From the NCBI RefSeq assembly GCF_017565425.1, contig NZ_JAGEMK010000001.1, forward strand, positions 310,001 through 374,000: DNA of 64,000 nucleotides. The letters are read 5' to 3'. Positions within the stretch are counted from its first letter, which is position 1; every line of letters starts with the position of its first letter. This document shows positions 44,401 through 52,578 of this stretch, one piece after another. The position numbers and the translations under genes are program-made. The notes beneath the pieces were generated by a model, which ran no database searches, was not told where the DNA came from, and worked only from the letters and a program-made list of their open reading frames with translations. The stretch is from Actinotalea soli (GTDB lineage: Bacteria > Actinomycetota > Actinomycetes > Actinomycetales > Cellulomonadaceae).

Positions 44401-44914
44401 GAGCAGCGACGCCGCGGCGTGGACCACCGATCTCGCGCCGCAGGACCCGACGGCCCTGGGGTGCGAGCAGAACATCCTGCGGCACCTCCCGGTGCCCGAC
44501 CCGGTCCACGTCCGGCTGGCGGCCCCCGGGACGGTGGCCGACCTGGTACGCGTCGTCGCGGCCGGGCTGCTCGTCGGGGCCCGTGTCGTGGTGTCGAGCG
44601 AGGCGCCGCTCCCCGAGGTCGTCCGCACCTCGGTCGCGGCCGCCGGGGTGCCGAGCCACGTCGAGGACGAGGCGGCGTGGACCGCACGCGTGGGGCGCCT
44701 GGACGGCGGCCGGGTGCGCCTGGTCGGCGGCCAGGCCGGCGGGCTGACCACGGCCCTCGGCGGACGGCCCGACGTCGCGGTCTGGGACCACCCCGTCACG
44801 GAGGCCGGTCGCGTCGAGCTGCTGCCCTTCCTCCGGGAGCAGGCCGTGAGCATCACGGCGCACCGGTTCGGCACCCCCCACCCGCTGACCGCGGGACTCA
44901 TCCCGCTCGCCTGA
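41441..44914 (+). CDS. putA: Bifunctional proline dehydrogenase / P5C dehydrogenase
   Basis: 1157 aa from ATG 41441, with GAGGAG 4 nt upstream. The proline dehydrogenase barrel covers about residues 90-450 (DYVSIKVSSTVAPHAAW, MEEYKDLDLTVAVFTRLLD, VRLVKGANLPMEQVEA, RVANVRLGVAGHNLFDVAYA). The aldehyde dehydrogenase domain covers about 500-980 (LVTPPWNFPVAIPAGS, LLAETSGKNTLIV with the general base, GHAGQKCSAASLVVL with the catalytic Cys). The last 170 residues are a degenerate, dehydrogenase-like C-terminal domain seen in long PutAs. There is no N-terminal DNA-binding domain, so regulation falls to the neighbouring LysR protein. Oxidises proline to glutamate. Confidence 0.96.
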   Translation: MTQPPAAPVPPSTSAGVDAVDPALAEEAVALVQRWLREAAQHPVDPSAAHLAAALKDPRGLPFVVGFVDGVIRPEDERVAAGTLRDLSRAAPAFLPWPLRAALRLGGTVAPVLPDVVVPVARKVLRRMVGHLIIDASDRRLGPAIAHVRREDVRLNINLLGEAVLGRREAARRLAGTERLLARQDVDYVSIKVSSTVAPHAAWAFEESVEEIVEHLTPLFERAAASPTPKFINLDMEEYKDLDLTVAVFTRLLDRQALLDLEAGIVLQAYLPDALAAMIHLQGWAAARRARGGSGVKVRLVKGANLPMEQVEATVHGWPLATWHSKLETDVNYKRVLDWALTPERVANVRLGVAGHNLFDVAYAWLLAGRRGVRDGIEFEMLLGMAQGQAEAVRQEVGGLLLYTPVVAPAEFDVAIAYLIRRLEEGASTENFMSAVFDLDRDPGLFARERDRFLASLAALDGSVPPAHRVGDRYAASPVPSPGAFVNTPDTDPSVAQNRTWVRALLERVPTSTLGIATIDGARISDPALLDETVRGTQEAGRAWGSRPAAERAAILHRAGQALEAHRPRLLEVMAAETGKTVDQGDPEVSEAIDFAYYYAELARGLEQVDGARFVPAALTLVTPPWNFPVAIPAGSTLASLAAGSAVVLKPAGEAERCGAVLAEILWEAGVPREALRLVQVDEGTLGASLVAHPAIDRVVLTGAYETAELFRSFRPDLPLLAETSGKNTLIVTPSADLDLAVKDVVQSAFGHAGQKCSAASLVVLVGSVATSRRFRDQLVDAASSLVVGYPDDPRTQMGPVITAASGKLLSGLTELDPGERWALEPRRLDDTDRLWSPGIRTGVVPGSRTHRTEYFGPVLGVMTAATLEEAVAIANDVDYGLTAGLHSLDRTEIATWLETIQAGNLYVNRGITGAIVQRQPFGGWKRSAVGPGTKAGGPSYLFGLGSWTSAPAHHGVPPRHPAVVGVLAAARSALTADEALRLERAVSSDAAAWTTDLAPQDPTALGCEQNILRHLPVPDPVHVRLAAPGTVADLVRVVAAGLLVGARVVVSSEAPLPEVVRTSVAAAGVPSHVEDEAAWTARVGRLDGGRVRLVGGQAGGLTTALGGRPDVAVWDHPVTEAGRVELLPFLREQAVSITAHRFGTPHPLTAGLIPLA

Positions 44915-45006
44915 GCCGGTCCGCCCGAGCCGCTCCGGCCGAACCACCGGTCACCGGGGGCTCGGCCGGGGCCCGGCACGCCGACCCGCCGGGGCGGGCC
45001 GGGGCC

Positions 45007-45864
45007 TCACTCGGCGTCGGCCCGCGCGCGCAGGTACCGGGCGTCGTCGTTCGCGTAGGCGTAGTAGAGGCCGATGAGCAGGCCGCCGCCGATGAAGTTC
45101 CCCACCAGGGCGATCCCGACGTTCGCCGCTGCCAGCCCTGGGTCGATCCCGCTCTGGAGGCCCACGATCGTGAACAGGACCGTGTTGGCCACCGAGTGCT
45201 CGAGCCCCAGGAAGGCGAAGATGAACACCGAGATCACCATCACCAGGCTCTTGGTGAGGTCGTCCTTGATCAGACCGTTGTAGACCAGCAGCATCGCGAC
45301 GTTGATCATGAAGTTGCACAGGATCGCACGGACCATCAGGTCGCTCCAGCCCGTGGCACCCGCCGTGATGAACTCGAGCTTGTGCTCGACCGAGGACTCC
45401 ATCTGCGCGAGCGGCGCCCCGGCGACCAGGGTGCTGAAGCGGACCAGGGCTGCGACCAGGAGCCCGCCGAGCGCGTTCCCCAGGAAGCACAGCCCCAGCA
45501 GCCGCAGGGCCTTGGCCCAGCCGGTCCGGCGGTAGTACGCCCCGATCGAGACGACCATCATGTTCGAGGTCAGCAGCTCGGACTTCGTGTAGTAGATGAA
45601 GACCAGCGCCGAGCCGAAGACCGCTGCCCCCACGAGCCGTCCCAGCGGCTCGAGGGTGGCGTCCCCCGCGGGGACGGCGTCGAAGGCGGCGACCACGGCG
45701 TAGTGCGTGACGTAGAGCAGGCCGATGATGATGCCGGCCATGGCGGCACGCTGGAGGTAGCGCCGAGCCAAGCTCCCGGACATCGCCGTCTTGGTCTCGA
45801 GAGCCTCGAGGATGGTGCTGATGAACTGCTTGCCGGGGAACAGCTGCGAGGAGTCCGCGCTCAT
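45007..45864 (-). CDS. Formate/nitrite transporter (FNT) family channel
   Basis: 285 aa, about six helices. Family landmarks are VFGSALVFIYYTKSELLTSN (TM2 broken helix), GNALGGLLVAAL, LCNFMINVAMLL, FIFAFLGLEHSVANTVLFTI (conserved HSVAN pore histidine) and NFIGGGLLIGLYY. Forms pentameric channels for formate, nitrite or similar small anions. No nitrite or formate enzymes lie beside it, so the substrate is open. Confidence 0.9.
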   Translation of the reverse strand: MSADSSQLFPGKQFISTILEALETKTAMSGSLARRYLQRAAMAGIIIGLLYVTHYAVVAAFDAVPAGDATLEPLGRLVGAAVFGSALVFIYYTKSELLTSNMMVVSIGAYYRRTGWAKALRLLGLCFLGNALGGLLVAALVRFSTLVAGAPLAQMESSVEHKLEFITAGATGWSDLMVRAILCNFMINVAMLLVYNGLIKDDLTKSLVMVISVFIFAFLGLEHSVANTVLFTIVGLQSGIDPGLAAANVGIALVGNFIGGGLLIGLYYAYANDDARYLRARADAE

Positions 45865-45964
45865 GGGCCCTACGGTCCCACGCCCAGCGCCCCTCCAGCG
45901 GCACGAGGGTCCCAGGGGGGCGCGGGCAGCCAGGGCCCACGGTGGGACGCCCAGGCCTCCGTGC

Positions 45965-45970
45965 TAAGTT
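45965..45970 (+). promoter_or_regulatory. -10 element TAAGTT for the SurA-like gene
   Basis: TAAGTT, predicted start about 27 nt before the ATG at 46004; an AGGGAG ribosome-binding site lies between. Confidence 0.4.
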
Positions 45971-46003
45971 GGCGCGCTTTCGCCTGAGCGAGGGAGAAGC
46001 ACC

Positions 46004-46759
46004 ATGACCAGGACCACCAGGCTCGGCGCCGGCCTCGCGATCACGCTGCTGGCGGTCGCCGGCTGCAGCGCCACCGACGAGGGCGACCCTGGGGAGACCA
46101 CCTCGCAGGAGACAGCCGCCCCGGACGAGGCCCCCGACACCGACGCGCTCGAGCCGGACCTCGAGGGCATCCCCGAGGTCGTGGCCCAGGTGGACGGCCA
46201 CGAGATCAGCCGAGACGAGTTCGTCGAGGCCTACCAGGGCCAGTTCCAGCAGCTCGCCCTGCAGGCCCAGAGCACGGGCCAGCCGGTCGACCAGGAGCAG
46301 CTCCGCCTCGAGGTCGCGGACACCCTGGTCGGGACCCAGCTGCTGATCCAGGAGGCCGAGGCCCGCGGCTTCGAGGCGACCGACACCCAGGTCGACGAGA
46401 CTCTCGCCGAGCTCGCCGAGGTCAACGGCCTCGGCTCGGCCGACGAGGTGGTCGAGGCCCTCGCCGCCCAGGGGCTCAGCGAGGACGAGGTGCGCTCCGA
46501 GCTGCGTACCCAGGTCAAGGTCGACCAGCTCGTCGACGACGCCGTCGGGGACACGACCCCCACCGACGCCGAGGTCCAGGAGCTCTACGACGGCCTGGTC
46601 GAGCAGCAGGAGGCCGCAGGCGGCGAGGCCGAGGTCCCGCCCCTCGACGACGTCCGCCCCCAGCTCGAGGAGCAGCTCACCTCGACGGCCCGGTCCGAGG
46701 CGATCGGGGCTCTGCTGACCGAGCTGCGCGAGTCCGCCGAGGTCACGATCAACCTGTGA
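46004..46759 (+). CDS. SurA-N-domain lipoprotein chaperone
   Basis: 251 aa. Lipoprotein signal with LLAVAGC (Cys about residue 22), an acidic linker (TSQETAAPDEAPDTDALEPD), then a SurA_N-type helical domain: VVAQVDGHEISRDEFVEAYQ and VADTLVGTQLLIQEAEARG. No peptidyl-prolyl isomerase (rotamase) domain follows, unlike SurA or PrsA. Probably an extracytoplasmic folding helper. Its 3' end overlaps the convergent marR gene by 11 bp. Confidence 0.85.
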   Translation: MTRTTRLGAGLAITLLAVAGCSATDEGDPGETTSQETAAPDEAPDTDALEPDLEGIPEVVAQVDGHEISRDEFVEAYQGQFQQLALQAQSTGQPVDQEQLRLEVADTLVGTQLLIQEAEARGFEATDTQVDETLAELAEVNGLGSADEVVEALAAQGLSEDEVRSELRTQVKVDQLVDDAVGDTTPTDAEVQELYDGLVEQQEAAGGEAEVPPLDDVRPQLEEQLTSTARSEAIGALLTELRESAEVTINL

Positions 46760-47252
46760 GCTGAGCCGACCCGGGGTCGGGCGGCGGGCCGCCGAGCTCA
46801 CGCATGACGCGCAGCACGGCCCCCACCCCTGTCGACAGCTGCGCGAGCTCGTCCAGGGTGAGCCGGTCGAGCAGTGCGACCTCGAAGGCGTCCGGGCCCA
46901 GGACCGTGACGCGAACGGCCCGGGCCCCGGCGGCCGTCGCCGAGACCAGCCGGACCCTGCCGTCGTCGGGGTGGGCCCGTCGCGCCGCCATGCCCGTCGC
47001 GACGAGCCGGTCCACGAGCCCCGAGACCGTCGCGGCCGTGATCCCGAGCACCCCCGCGAGGTCGCTCGAGGTCCGTTCCCCGTCGAGCACGAGCACGGCC
47101 AGGGCGCGGAGCTGCTGGGCCGTCAGCCGGCTCTGGGCGAGCTGCTCGAGCCGTCGGCCGACGAGGAGGTCCGCGAGGTCCTCCTGGTGCGCCAGCACCT
47201 GCTCGACGTGCCGTCGCCGGTCGCCGTCCGCCTCGTTCGGGTGCGCCGTCAC
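46749..47252 (-). CDS. MarR-family regulator of the RND gene
   Basis: 167 aa. Winged helix: LTAQQLRALAVLVLDGERTS, SDLAGVLGITAATVSGLVDR, LVATGMAARRAHPDDGRVRL (wing with DDGR). GTG start 6 nt after a TAGCCT -10, so probably leaderless. Divergent from the RND efflux gene across 127 bp, the typical arrangement of a ligand-released efflux repressor. Confidence 0.88.
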   Translation of the reverse strand: MTAHPNEADGDRRRHVEQVLAHQEDLADLLVGRRLEQLAQSRLTAQQLRALAVLVLDGERTSSDLAGVLGITAATVSGLVDRLVATGMAARRAHPDDGRVRLVSATAAGARAVRVTVLGPDAFEVALLDRLTLDELAQLSTGVGAVLRVMRELGGPPPDPGSAQLTG

Positions 47253-47258
47253 GGCACG

Positions 47259-47264
47259 AGGCTA
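47259..47264 (-). promoter_or_regulatory. -10 element TAGCCT, leaderless start of marR
   Basis: Minus-strand TAGCCT ends 6 nt before the GTG at 47252. Confidence 0.4.
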
Positions 47265-47315
47265 TCGCCGTCAGCCGGAGAGCCGGTGCCGCTGCGACGG
47301 GCGCGAACTACTTCG

Positions 47316-47326
47316 GGTTAGGCTAA
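47316..47326 (+). promoter_or_regulatory. RND-gene -10 within a DtxR-like core
   Basis: GGTTAGGCTAA contains TAGGCT (47319-47324), a usable -10 for the rightward gene, and equals the centre of the iron-regulator box TTAGGTTAGGCTAACCTAA. The outer bases match poorly, 13 of 19 overall. Confidence 0.3.
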
Positions 47327-47379
47327 GCATCCGCGACGGCGCAGTCGCCCCCACCTGACCCGTCCCTTGCGGAGGACCT

Positions 47380-50300
47380 GTGTACCGCCTCGCCCGCCTC
47401 TCCCTGGGCCACCGTGCCGTGACGGCCCTCGTGACCGTCGCGGTCGCCATCCTCGGCGTGCTGAGCCTCGGCTCGCTCAAGCAGGAGCTCATCCCCTCGG
47501 TCCAGCTCCCCGCCGCCGCCGTCGTCGCGGTGTATCCCGGCTCCTCCCCCGAGGTCGTCGAGGACCAGGTGAGCGTCCCGCTCGAGAATGCCGTGCGGGG
47601 GGTGCGCGGCGTCGACGAGGTCGCCTCGACCTCCTCGACGAACCTCTCGGTGACGAGCGTCACCTTCGACTTCGGCACCGACATGGATCTCGCCGCCCAG
47701 CAGCTGCGGACCGCGGTCGACCGTCTCGCGAGCAGTCTCCCGGAGGACGTCCAGCCCGAGGTGGTCACCGGGTCGGTCGACGACCTCCCGGTGGTCCAGC
47801 TCGCCGTCGCCGGCAGCACGGATGCCGCCACCCTCGCCACCACGGTGCAGGACGTCCTGGTCCCGCGGCTCGAGGAGGTCGCCGACGTCCGAGAGGTGTC
47901 CGTGACCGGGGCCGCTGAGCGCGAGATCACCCTCGCGGTCGAGCTCCCCGCGCTCGTCGCTGCGGGACTGAGCCCCGAGGCCGTGCTCACCGTGCTCGAC
48001 GACCACGGGATCACCCTGCCCGCCGGGACCGTGACCGAGGGGTCGCAGGCCTTCTCGGTCGAGGTCGGCTCCCCTGTGACGAGTCTCGAGGAGCTCGCCG
48101 CGCTCCCGCTGCGCGGCGAGCAGGGCACGATCCCCCTCGGGGAGGTCGTCGACGTGGTCGACGGCGAGGCCGCGAGGACCTCCCTCTCGCGGCTCGACGG
48201 TGCACCTGCCCTGGCTGTCGCCATCACCAAGACCCCCGAGGGCAACACGGTCGACGTGTCCCACGAGGTTCAGGCGGCGGTGGACGAGGCCTCCGCCACC
48301 CTCGACGCGGCGCAGGTCGAGGTGGCCGTGGTCTTCGACCAGGCACCGTTCATCGAGGAGTCGATCGAGAACCTGGCGACCGAGGGGGCCCTCGGCCTCG
48401 TCTTCGCCGTGCTGGTGATCCTGCTCTTCCTCGCCTCGCTCCGCTCGACCCTCGTCTCGGCGATCTCGATCCCGCTGTCCCTCCTCGTGGCCTTCACGCT
48501 CATGCAGGTCACCGGGTACACCCTCAACCTCCTCACCCTGAGCGCCCTCACCGTGGCGATCGGGCGCGTGGTCGACGACTCGATCGTCGTCATCGAGAAC
48601 ATCAAGCGGCACCTCTCCTACGGCGAGGCCAAGGGCGAGGCCGTGCTGGGGGCGGTGCGCGAGGTCGGCGGGGCGATCACCTCCTCGACGGTCGCGACCG
48701 TCGCCGTCTTCGTGCCGATCGGGCTCGTCGGCGGGTTCGTCGGGGAGCTCTTCCGTCCCTTCGCGATGACGGTCGCGATCGCCATGGGCGCCTCCCTCTT
48801 CGTCGCCCTGACGATCGTCCCGGTCCTGGCCTTCTGGTTCATCCGCGCCCCGCACGACGCCGACGAGGACGCTGCCCAGGCCCGCCGGCACGAGGCCGAG
48901 ACCAAGGAACGCCGCGGGGTCTGGCAGCGCGCCTACGTCCCCACCCTGGCCGCGAGCCTGCGGCACCCCGGGCTCACCCTGCTGGTCGCCGTCGTCATGC
49001 TGGGTGGCACGCTGGCCCTGGTCCCCCGCCTGGAGACCAACCTGCTCGGGGACAGCGGCCAGGACACCGTGACCGTGACCCAGCAGTTCGAGCCGGGCAC
49101 CTCGCTCGAGGCCCAGGACTCCGCCTCGCGCGCGGTCGAGGACTCCCTGCTCGACATGCCCGAGGTCGCCACGGTCCAGACGACGGTCGGCTCGGACAGC
49201 TCGACCGCGGCCTTCACCGGTGGTGGCGGCCAGCCCGAGGCCACCTTCTCCCTCACCCTGGCCGCGGACGTCGACGGGGTGGTCGGCCAGGACGCGGTAC
49301 GTGTCGCCGTCCAGGACCTCCTGGCGAGCCCGGCCACCGCACTCACGGTCTCCGGGGCGGACGCCGCCTTCGGCAGCTCGACGGTCGACCTGGTCGTCAC
49401 CGCGGAGGACCTCGACGCACTGACCCAGGCCGCCCAGCGGACGGCCGACGCCGCTGTCGAGGTCGACGGGGCCCTCGCCGTGACCAACAACCTCGCGAGC
49501 GACCAGCGGATCGTCGACGTGACCGTCGACCGCGCCGCAGCCGCGGCCGCGGGACTCACCGAGACCGCCGTCGCCGGTGCGGTGTCCTCGCTCATGTCGC
49601 CGTCCTCGATCGGGTCGGTCGACCTGGGCGAGGGGCCGGTGACGGTGCGTGCGGTGCTCGGAGAGGCGCCGGCGACCGTCGCCGAGCTGGAGACCGTGCC
49701 GCTCTCCGGCCCCCAGGGCCCGGTGCCCCTCGCGCAGGTCGCGAGCGTCGAGCTGATCGAGGTCCCCTCGGCCATCACCCGCGTGGACGGTGGTCGTTCG
49801 GCGACCGTGTCCGTCACCCCCGCGGGCCAGGACATCGGTTCGCTCTCCGCCGAGCTCACCTCGGTCGTCGCGGATCTCGACCTGCCCGCCGGGGCCGAGG
49901 TCACGATCGGAGGTGTCGCCTCGGACCAGGAGGAGGCCTTCGCCGACCTGGGTCTGGCCCTGCTGCTGGCCGTGATCATCGTGTACATCGTCATGGTGGC
50001 CACCTTCAACAGCCTGGTGCAGCCGCTGATCCTGCTGGTCTCGGTACCCCTCGCCTCGACCGGTGCCCTGGTGGCCCTCCTCGTGACCGGCACACCCCTG
50101 GGTGTGCCGGCGCTGATCGGGCTGCTCATGCTGGTGGGCGTGGTCGTCTCGAACGCGATCGTGCTGATCGATCTCGTCAACCAGTACCGCGCGCGGGGCC
50201 GGAGCCTGCACGAGGCGGTCACCGAGGGCGCCCGCAAGCGGCTGCGCCCCGTGGTGATGACCGCCGCCGCCACGATCTTCGCCCTGGTGCCGATGGCTCT

Positions 50301-50484
50301 CGGGGTCACCGGTGGCGGAGCCTTCATCTCCCAGCCGCTGGCCCTCGTCGTCATCGGCGGGCTGATCAGCTCGACGGCCCTCACCCTGCTGGTGGTCCCG
50401 GTGCTCTACACCTTGTACGAGGGTCGCCGGGAGCGGGGGCGGGAGGGCCGCACGCGCACGAGGCGCGCTGCCGCCGAGGCCTGA
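47380..50484 (+). CDS. RND efflux permease (AcrB/SwrC-like)
   Basis: 1034 aa. Twelve helices in the AcrB plan: TM1 near residues 11-29, porter domain, TM2-6 from about 325 including IGRVVDDSIVVIENIKRHL with the paired proton-relay aspartates, a second porter domain and TM8-12 from about 860 (LIGLLMLVGVVVSNAIVLID). GTG start with GGAGGA 4 nt upstream. No membrane-fusion protein or outer-membrane channel is nearby, as in Gram-positive SwrC. Exports hydrophobic compounds; substrate unknown. Probably repressed by the divergent MarR protein. Confidence 0.93.
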   Translation: MYRLARLSLGHRAVTALVTVAVAILGVLSLGSLKQELIPSVQLPAAAVVAVYPGSSPEVVEDQVSVPLENAVRGVRGVDEVASTSSTNLSVTSVTFDFGTDMDLAAQQLRTAVDRLASSLPEDVQPEVVTGSVDDLPVVQLAVAGSTDAATLATTVQDVLVPRLEEVADVREVSVTGAAEREITLAVELPALVAAGLSPEAVLTVLDDHGITLPAGTVTEGSQAFSVEVGSPVTSLEELAALPLRGEQGTIPLGEVVDVVDGEAARTSLSRLDGAPALAVAITKTPEGNTVDVSHEVQAAVDEASATLDAAQVEVAVVFDQAPFIEESIENLATEGALGLVFAVLVILLFLASLRSTLVSAISIPLSLLVAFTLMQVTGYTLNLLTLSALTVAIGRVVDDSIVVIENIKRHLSYGEAKGEAVLGAVREVGGAITSSTVATVAVFVPIGLVGGFVGELFRPFAMTVAIAMGASLFVALTIVPVLAFWFIRAPHDADEDAAQARRHEAETKERRGVWQRAYVPTLAASLRHPGLTLLVAVVMLGGTLALVPRLETNLLGDSGQDTVTVTQQFEPGTSLEAQDSASRAVEDSLLDMPEVATVQTTVGSDSSTAAFTGGGGQPEATFSLTLAADVDGVVGQDAVRVAVQDLLASPATALTVSGADAAFGSSTVDLVVTAEDLDALTQAAQRTADAAVEVDGALAVTNNLASDQRIVDVTVDRAAAAAAGLTETAVAGAVSSLMSPSSIGSVDLGEGPVTVRAVLGEAPATVAELETVPLSGPQGPVPLAQVASVELIEVPSAITRVDGGRSATVSVTPAGQDIGSLSAELTSVVADLDLPAGAEVTIGGVASDQEEAFADLGLALLLAVIIVYIVMVATFNSLVQPLILLVSVPLASTGALVALLVTGTPLGVPALIGLLMLVGVVVSNAIVLIDLVNQYRARGRSLHEAVTEGARKRLRPVVMTAAATIFALVPMALGVTGGGAFISQPLALVVIGGLISSTALTLLVVPVLYTLYEGRRERGREGRTRTRRAAAEA

Positions 50485-50496
50485 GAGCCTGTCACC

Positions 50497-50895
50497 TCAG
50501 GCCGGCTCGGTTCCGCGCTCCACGCGGTACTGCTCGAGCGGCGTCGGGACAGCGGCGTCCCCCGGCCCGCCTCGGGTGAGCCATCGCCCGAGCTCGGCCG
50601 TCGCCTCGTCGCCGGCGAGCCGCTCGAACCAGACCGGGCCGCTCCGGGCCCGGGCCGCACGCCTCCGCCGGGCGACCACGACGTCTCCACGCTCGCACTC
50701 GTCGAGGCACTCGACCAGGGTCAGGCGCACGACTCCGTCTCGCTCGAGGCGGCGCAACCGACCCAGCTGGCCCCCGGGGGCCGCGTCCGTCCCGGCCAGG
50801 GTCTCCCCCGTGCAGAGCGAGCAGACCGTGAGGCCGGGGACCTGACCTGGTCGCGCGTCCTGGGTGGGCTCCACGCGAGGACCGTACATTCCCAC
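50497..50895 (-). CDS. Thioredoxin-like (2Fe-2S) ferredoxin-type protein
   Basis: 132 aa. Cysteines are spaced as in thioredoxin-fold 2Fe-2S proteins: VCSLCTGETL near the N-terminus and VECLDECERGDVVVARRR about 40 residues later. A W-containing C-terminal part follows (GPVWFERLAGDEATAELGRW). Possibly a small electron-transfer or metallochaperone protein; no partner is next to it. The start could also be the internal ATG or GTG a few codons later. Confidence 0.6.
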   Translation of the reverse strand: MGMYGPRVEPTQDARPGQVPGLTVCSLCTGETLAGTDAAPGGQLGRLRRLERDGVVRLTLVECLDECERGDVVVARRRRAARARSGPVWFERLAGDEATAELGRWLTRGGPGDAAVPTPLEQYRVERGTEPA

Positions 50896-50975
50896 GGCGG
50901 GTGTCGCGCGACGCGGCTCAGGTTCACGGCACCCCTCCTATTGTGCGGTGGATCACATACGTGTGGAATGTCCCG

Positions 50976-52514
50976 ATGAACTCGGACCCAGCGATCCACG
51001 CCGCAGTCCCTACCAACACGATCAGCAACATCGAGGACGCGATCAACTCGTCCTTCGAGCCGATATCCACCTTCGTCTCGAACATCATCTTCTTCTCGAT
51101 CACGATCGGCGGCGTCACGTTCCCCGTCGTCGTCGCCTGGCTCGTGGCTGCCGCGATCTTCTTCACCATCGCGCTCCGAGGCATCCAGTTCCGCGGCTTC
51201 GGTCACGCCCTGGCCCTCGTCCGAGGGCGGTACGGCAAGCGGGACGACCCCGGTGAGGTGACCCACTTCCAGGCGCTCTCCTCGGCGGTCTCCGGCACGG
51301 TCGGCCTCGGGAACATCGCGGGTGTGGCGATCGCCGTGACCATCGGCGGAGCAGGGGCGACGTTCTGGATGATCATGGCCGGCCTCCTCGGCATGTGCAC
51401 CAAGTTCGTCGAGTGCACCCTGGGGGTGAAGTACCGCCAGGAGCACGAGGACGGCACGGTCACCGGCGGCCCGTTCCGGTACCTGCCCGTGGCCTTCGCC
51501 CGGTTCGGCAAGATCCCCGCCAAGGCCCTCACCGGGCTTTTCGCGATCTCGATCTTCTTCTTCGGGGCGATCGGCGGGAACATGTTCCAGGCGAACCAGA
51601 CGTACGCCCAGGCGCGGAACGTGACCGGCGGCGCGGACGGACCGCTCGGCAGCGACGGTGCCGCGCTCATCTTCGGCATCATCCTCGCCATAGGGGTGGG
51701 CGTGGTCATCATCGGTGGCATCACCTCGATCGCCCGGGTCACGAGCAAGCTCGTCCCCTCGATGGCGGTCGTCTACGTCCTCGCGTGCCTGACCGTCCTC
51801 ATCGTCAACCTCGACCAGATCGGCCCAGCCTTCGGCGAGATCTTCGCCGGTGCCTTCGCCCCGGAGGGCGTCGGCGGTGGCATCGTCGGCGTGATCATCG
51901 TCGGGTTCCAGCGCGCGGCCTTCTCGAACGAGGCCGGCATCGGCTCGGCCCCCATCGCCCACTCCGCGGTCAAGACCCGCCGCCCGGTCACCGAAGGCTT
52001 CGTCGCGACCCTCGAGCCCTTCATCGACACGGTCGTGATCTGCACCATGACGGCCCTTGCCATCATCATCGCCCGGCCGCAGTCCTGGATCGACGGTCGG
52101 GCCGACGTCGCCGCCGGGGGCCCTGGCCCGGGTGACGGCGTGACGCTCACCTCGGACGCCTTCGCGACCGTCCTGCCGTGGTTCCCCGTGGTCCTGGCGA
52201 TCGCGGTCGCGCTGTTCGCCTTCTCGACCCTAATCACCTGGGCCTACTACACGCAGAAGGCGTGGACGACGATCTTCGGGCGCACCCCGCGCACCGAGCG
52301 TGCCTTCCAGATCATCTTCGTGACCTTCACCGCCGTCGGGTCGGTCGTGACCCTCGGGGACGTGGTGAACCTCGCCGACGCGATGCTGTTCCTGTGCGCC
52401 TTCATCAACATCCTCGGGCTGTACCTGCTCTTCCCGGTGGTGCGGCGCGAGCTCGACGAGTACTGGGCCGACCGCAAGGCCGACCGCCTCGTGCACGCCG
52501 ACCCCGACCACTGA
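50976..52514 (+). CDS. Alanine/glycine:cation symporter (AGCS family)
   Basis: 512 aa from ATG 50976; a GTG at 50961 is an alternative and no strong SD decides. About ten helices. The family signature is visible as FQRAAFSNEAGIGSAPIAHS and the N-terminal ALSSAVSGTVGLGNIAGVAIA. Imports small amino acids with sodium or protons. A TATTGT hexamer at 50939-50944 could be its -10. The C-terminal tail is charged. Confidence 0.92.
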   Translation: MNSDPAIHAAVPTNTISNIEDAINSSFEPISTFVSNIIFFSITIGGVTFPVVVAWLVAAAIFFTIALRGIQFRGFGHALALVRGRYGKRDDPGEVTHFQALSSAVSGTVGLGNIAGVAIAVTIGGAGATFWMIMAGLLGMCTKFVECTLGVKYRQEHEDGTVTGGPFRYLPVAFARFGKIPAKALTGLFAISIFFFGAIGGNMFQANQTYAQARNVTGGADGPLGSDGAALIFGIILAIGVGVVIIGGITSIARVTSKLVPSMAVVYVLACLTVLIVNLDQIGPAFGEIFAGAFAPEGVGGGIVGVIIVGFQRAAFSNEAGIGSAPIAHSAVKTRRPVTEGFVATLEPFIDTVVICTMTALAIIIARPQSWIDGRADVAAGGPGPGDGVTLTSDAFATVLPWFPVVLAIAVALFAFSTLITWAYYTQKAWTTIFGRTPRTERAFQIIFVTFTAVGSVVTLGDVVNLADAMLFLCAFINILGLYLLFPVVRRELDEYWADRKADRLVHADPDH

Positions 52515-52578
52515 CGAGCGCTCGGCGCACGGACCGACCGACGAGGGCGCCCCGTCCGAGCAGGCCAGCCCGGCCGGC

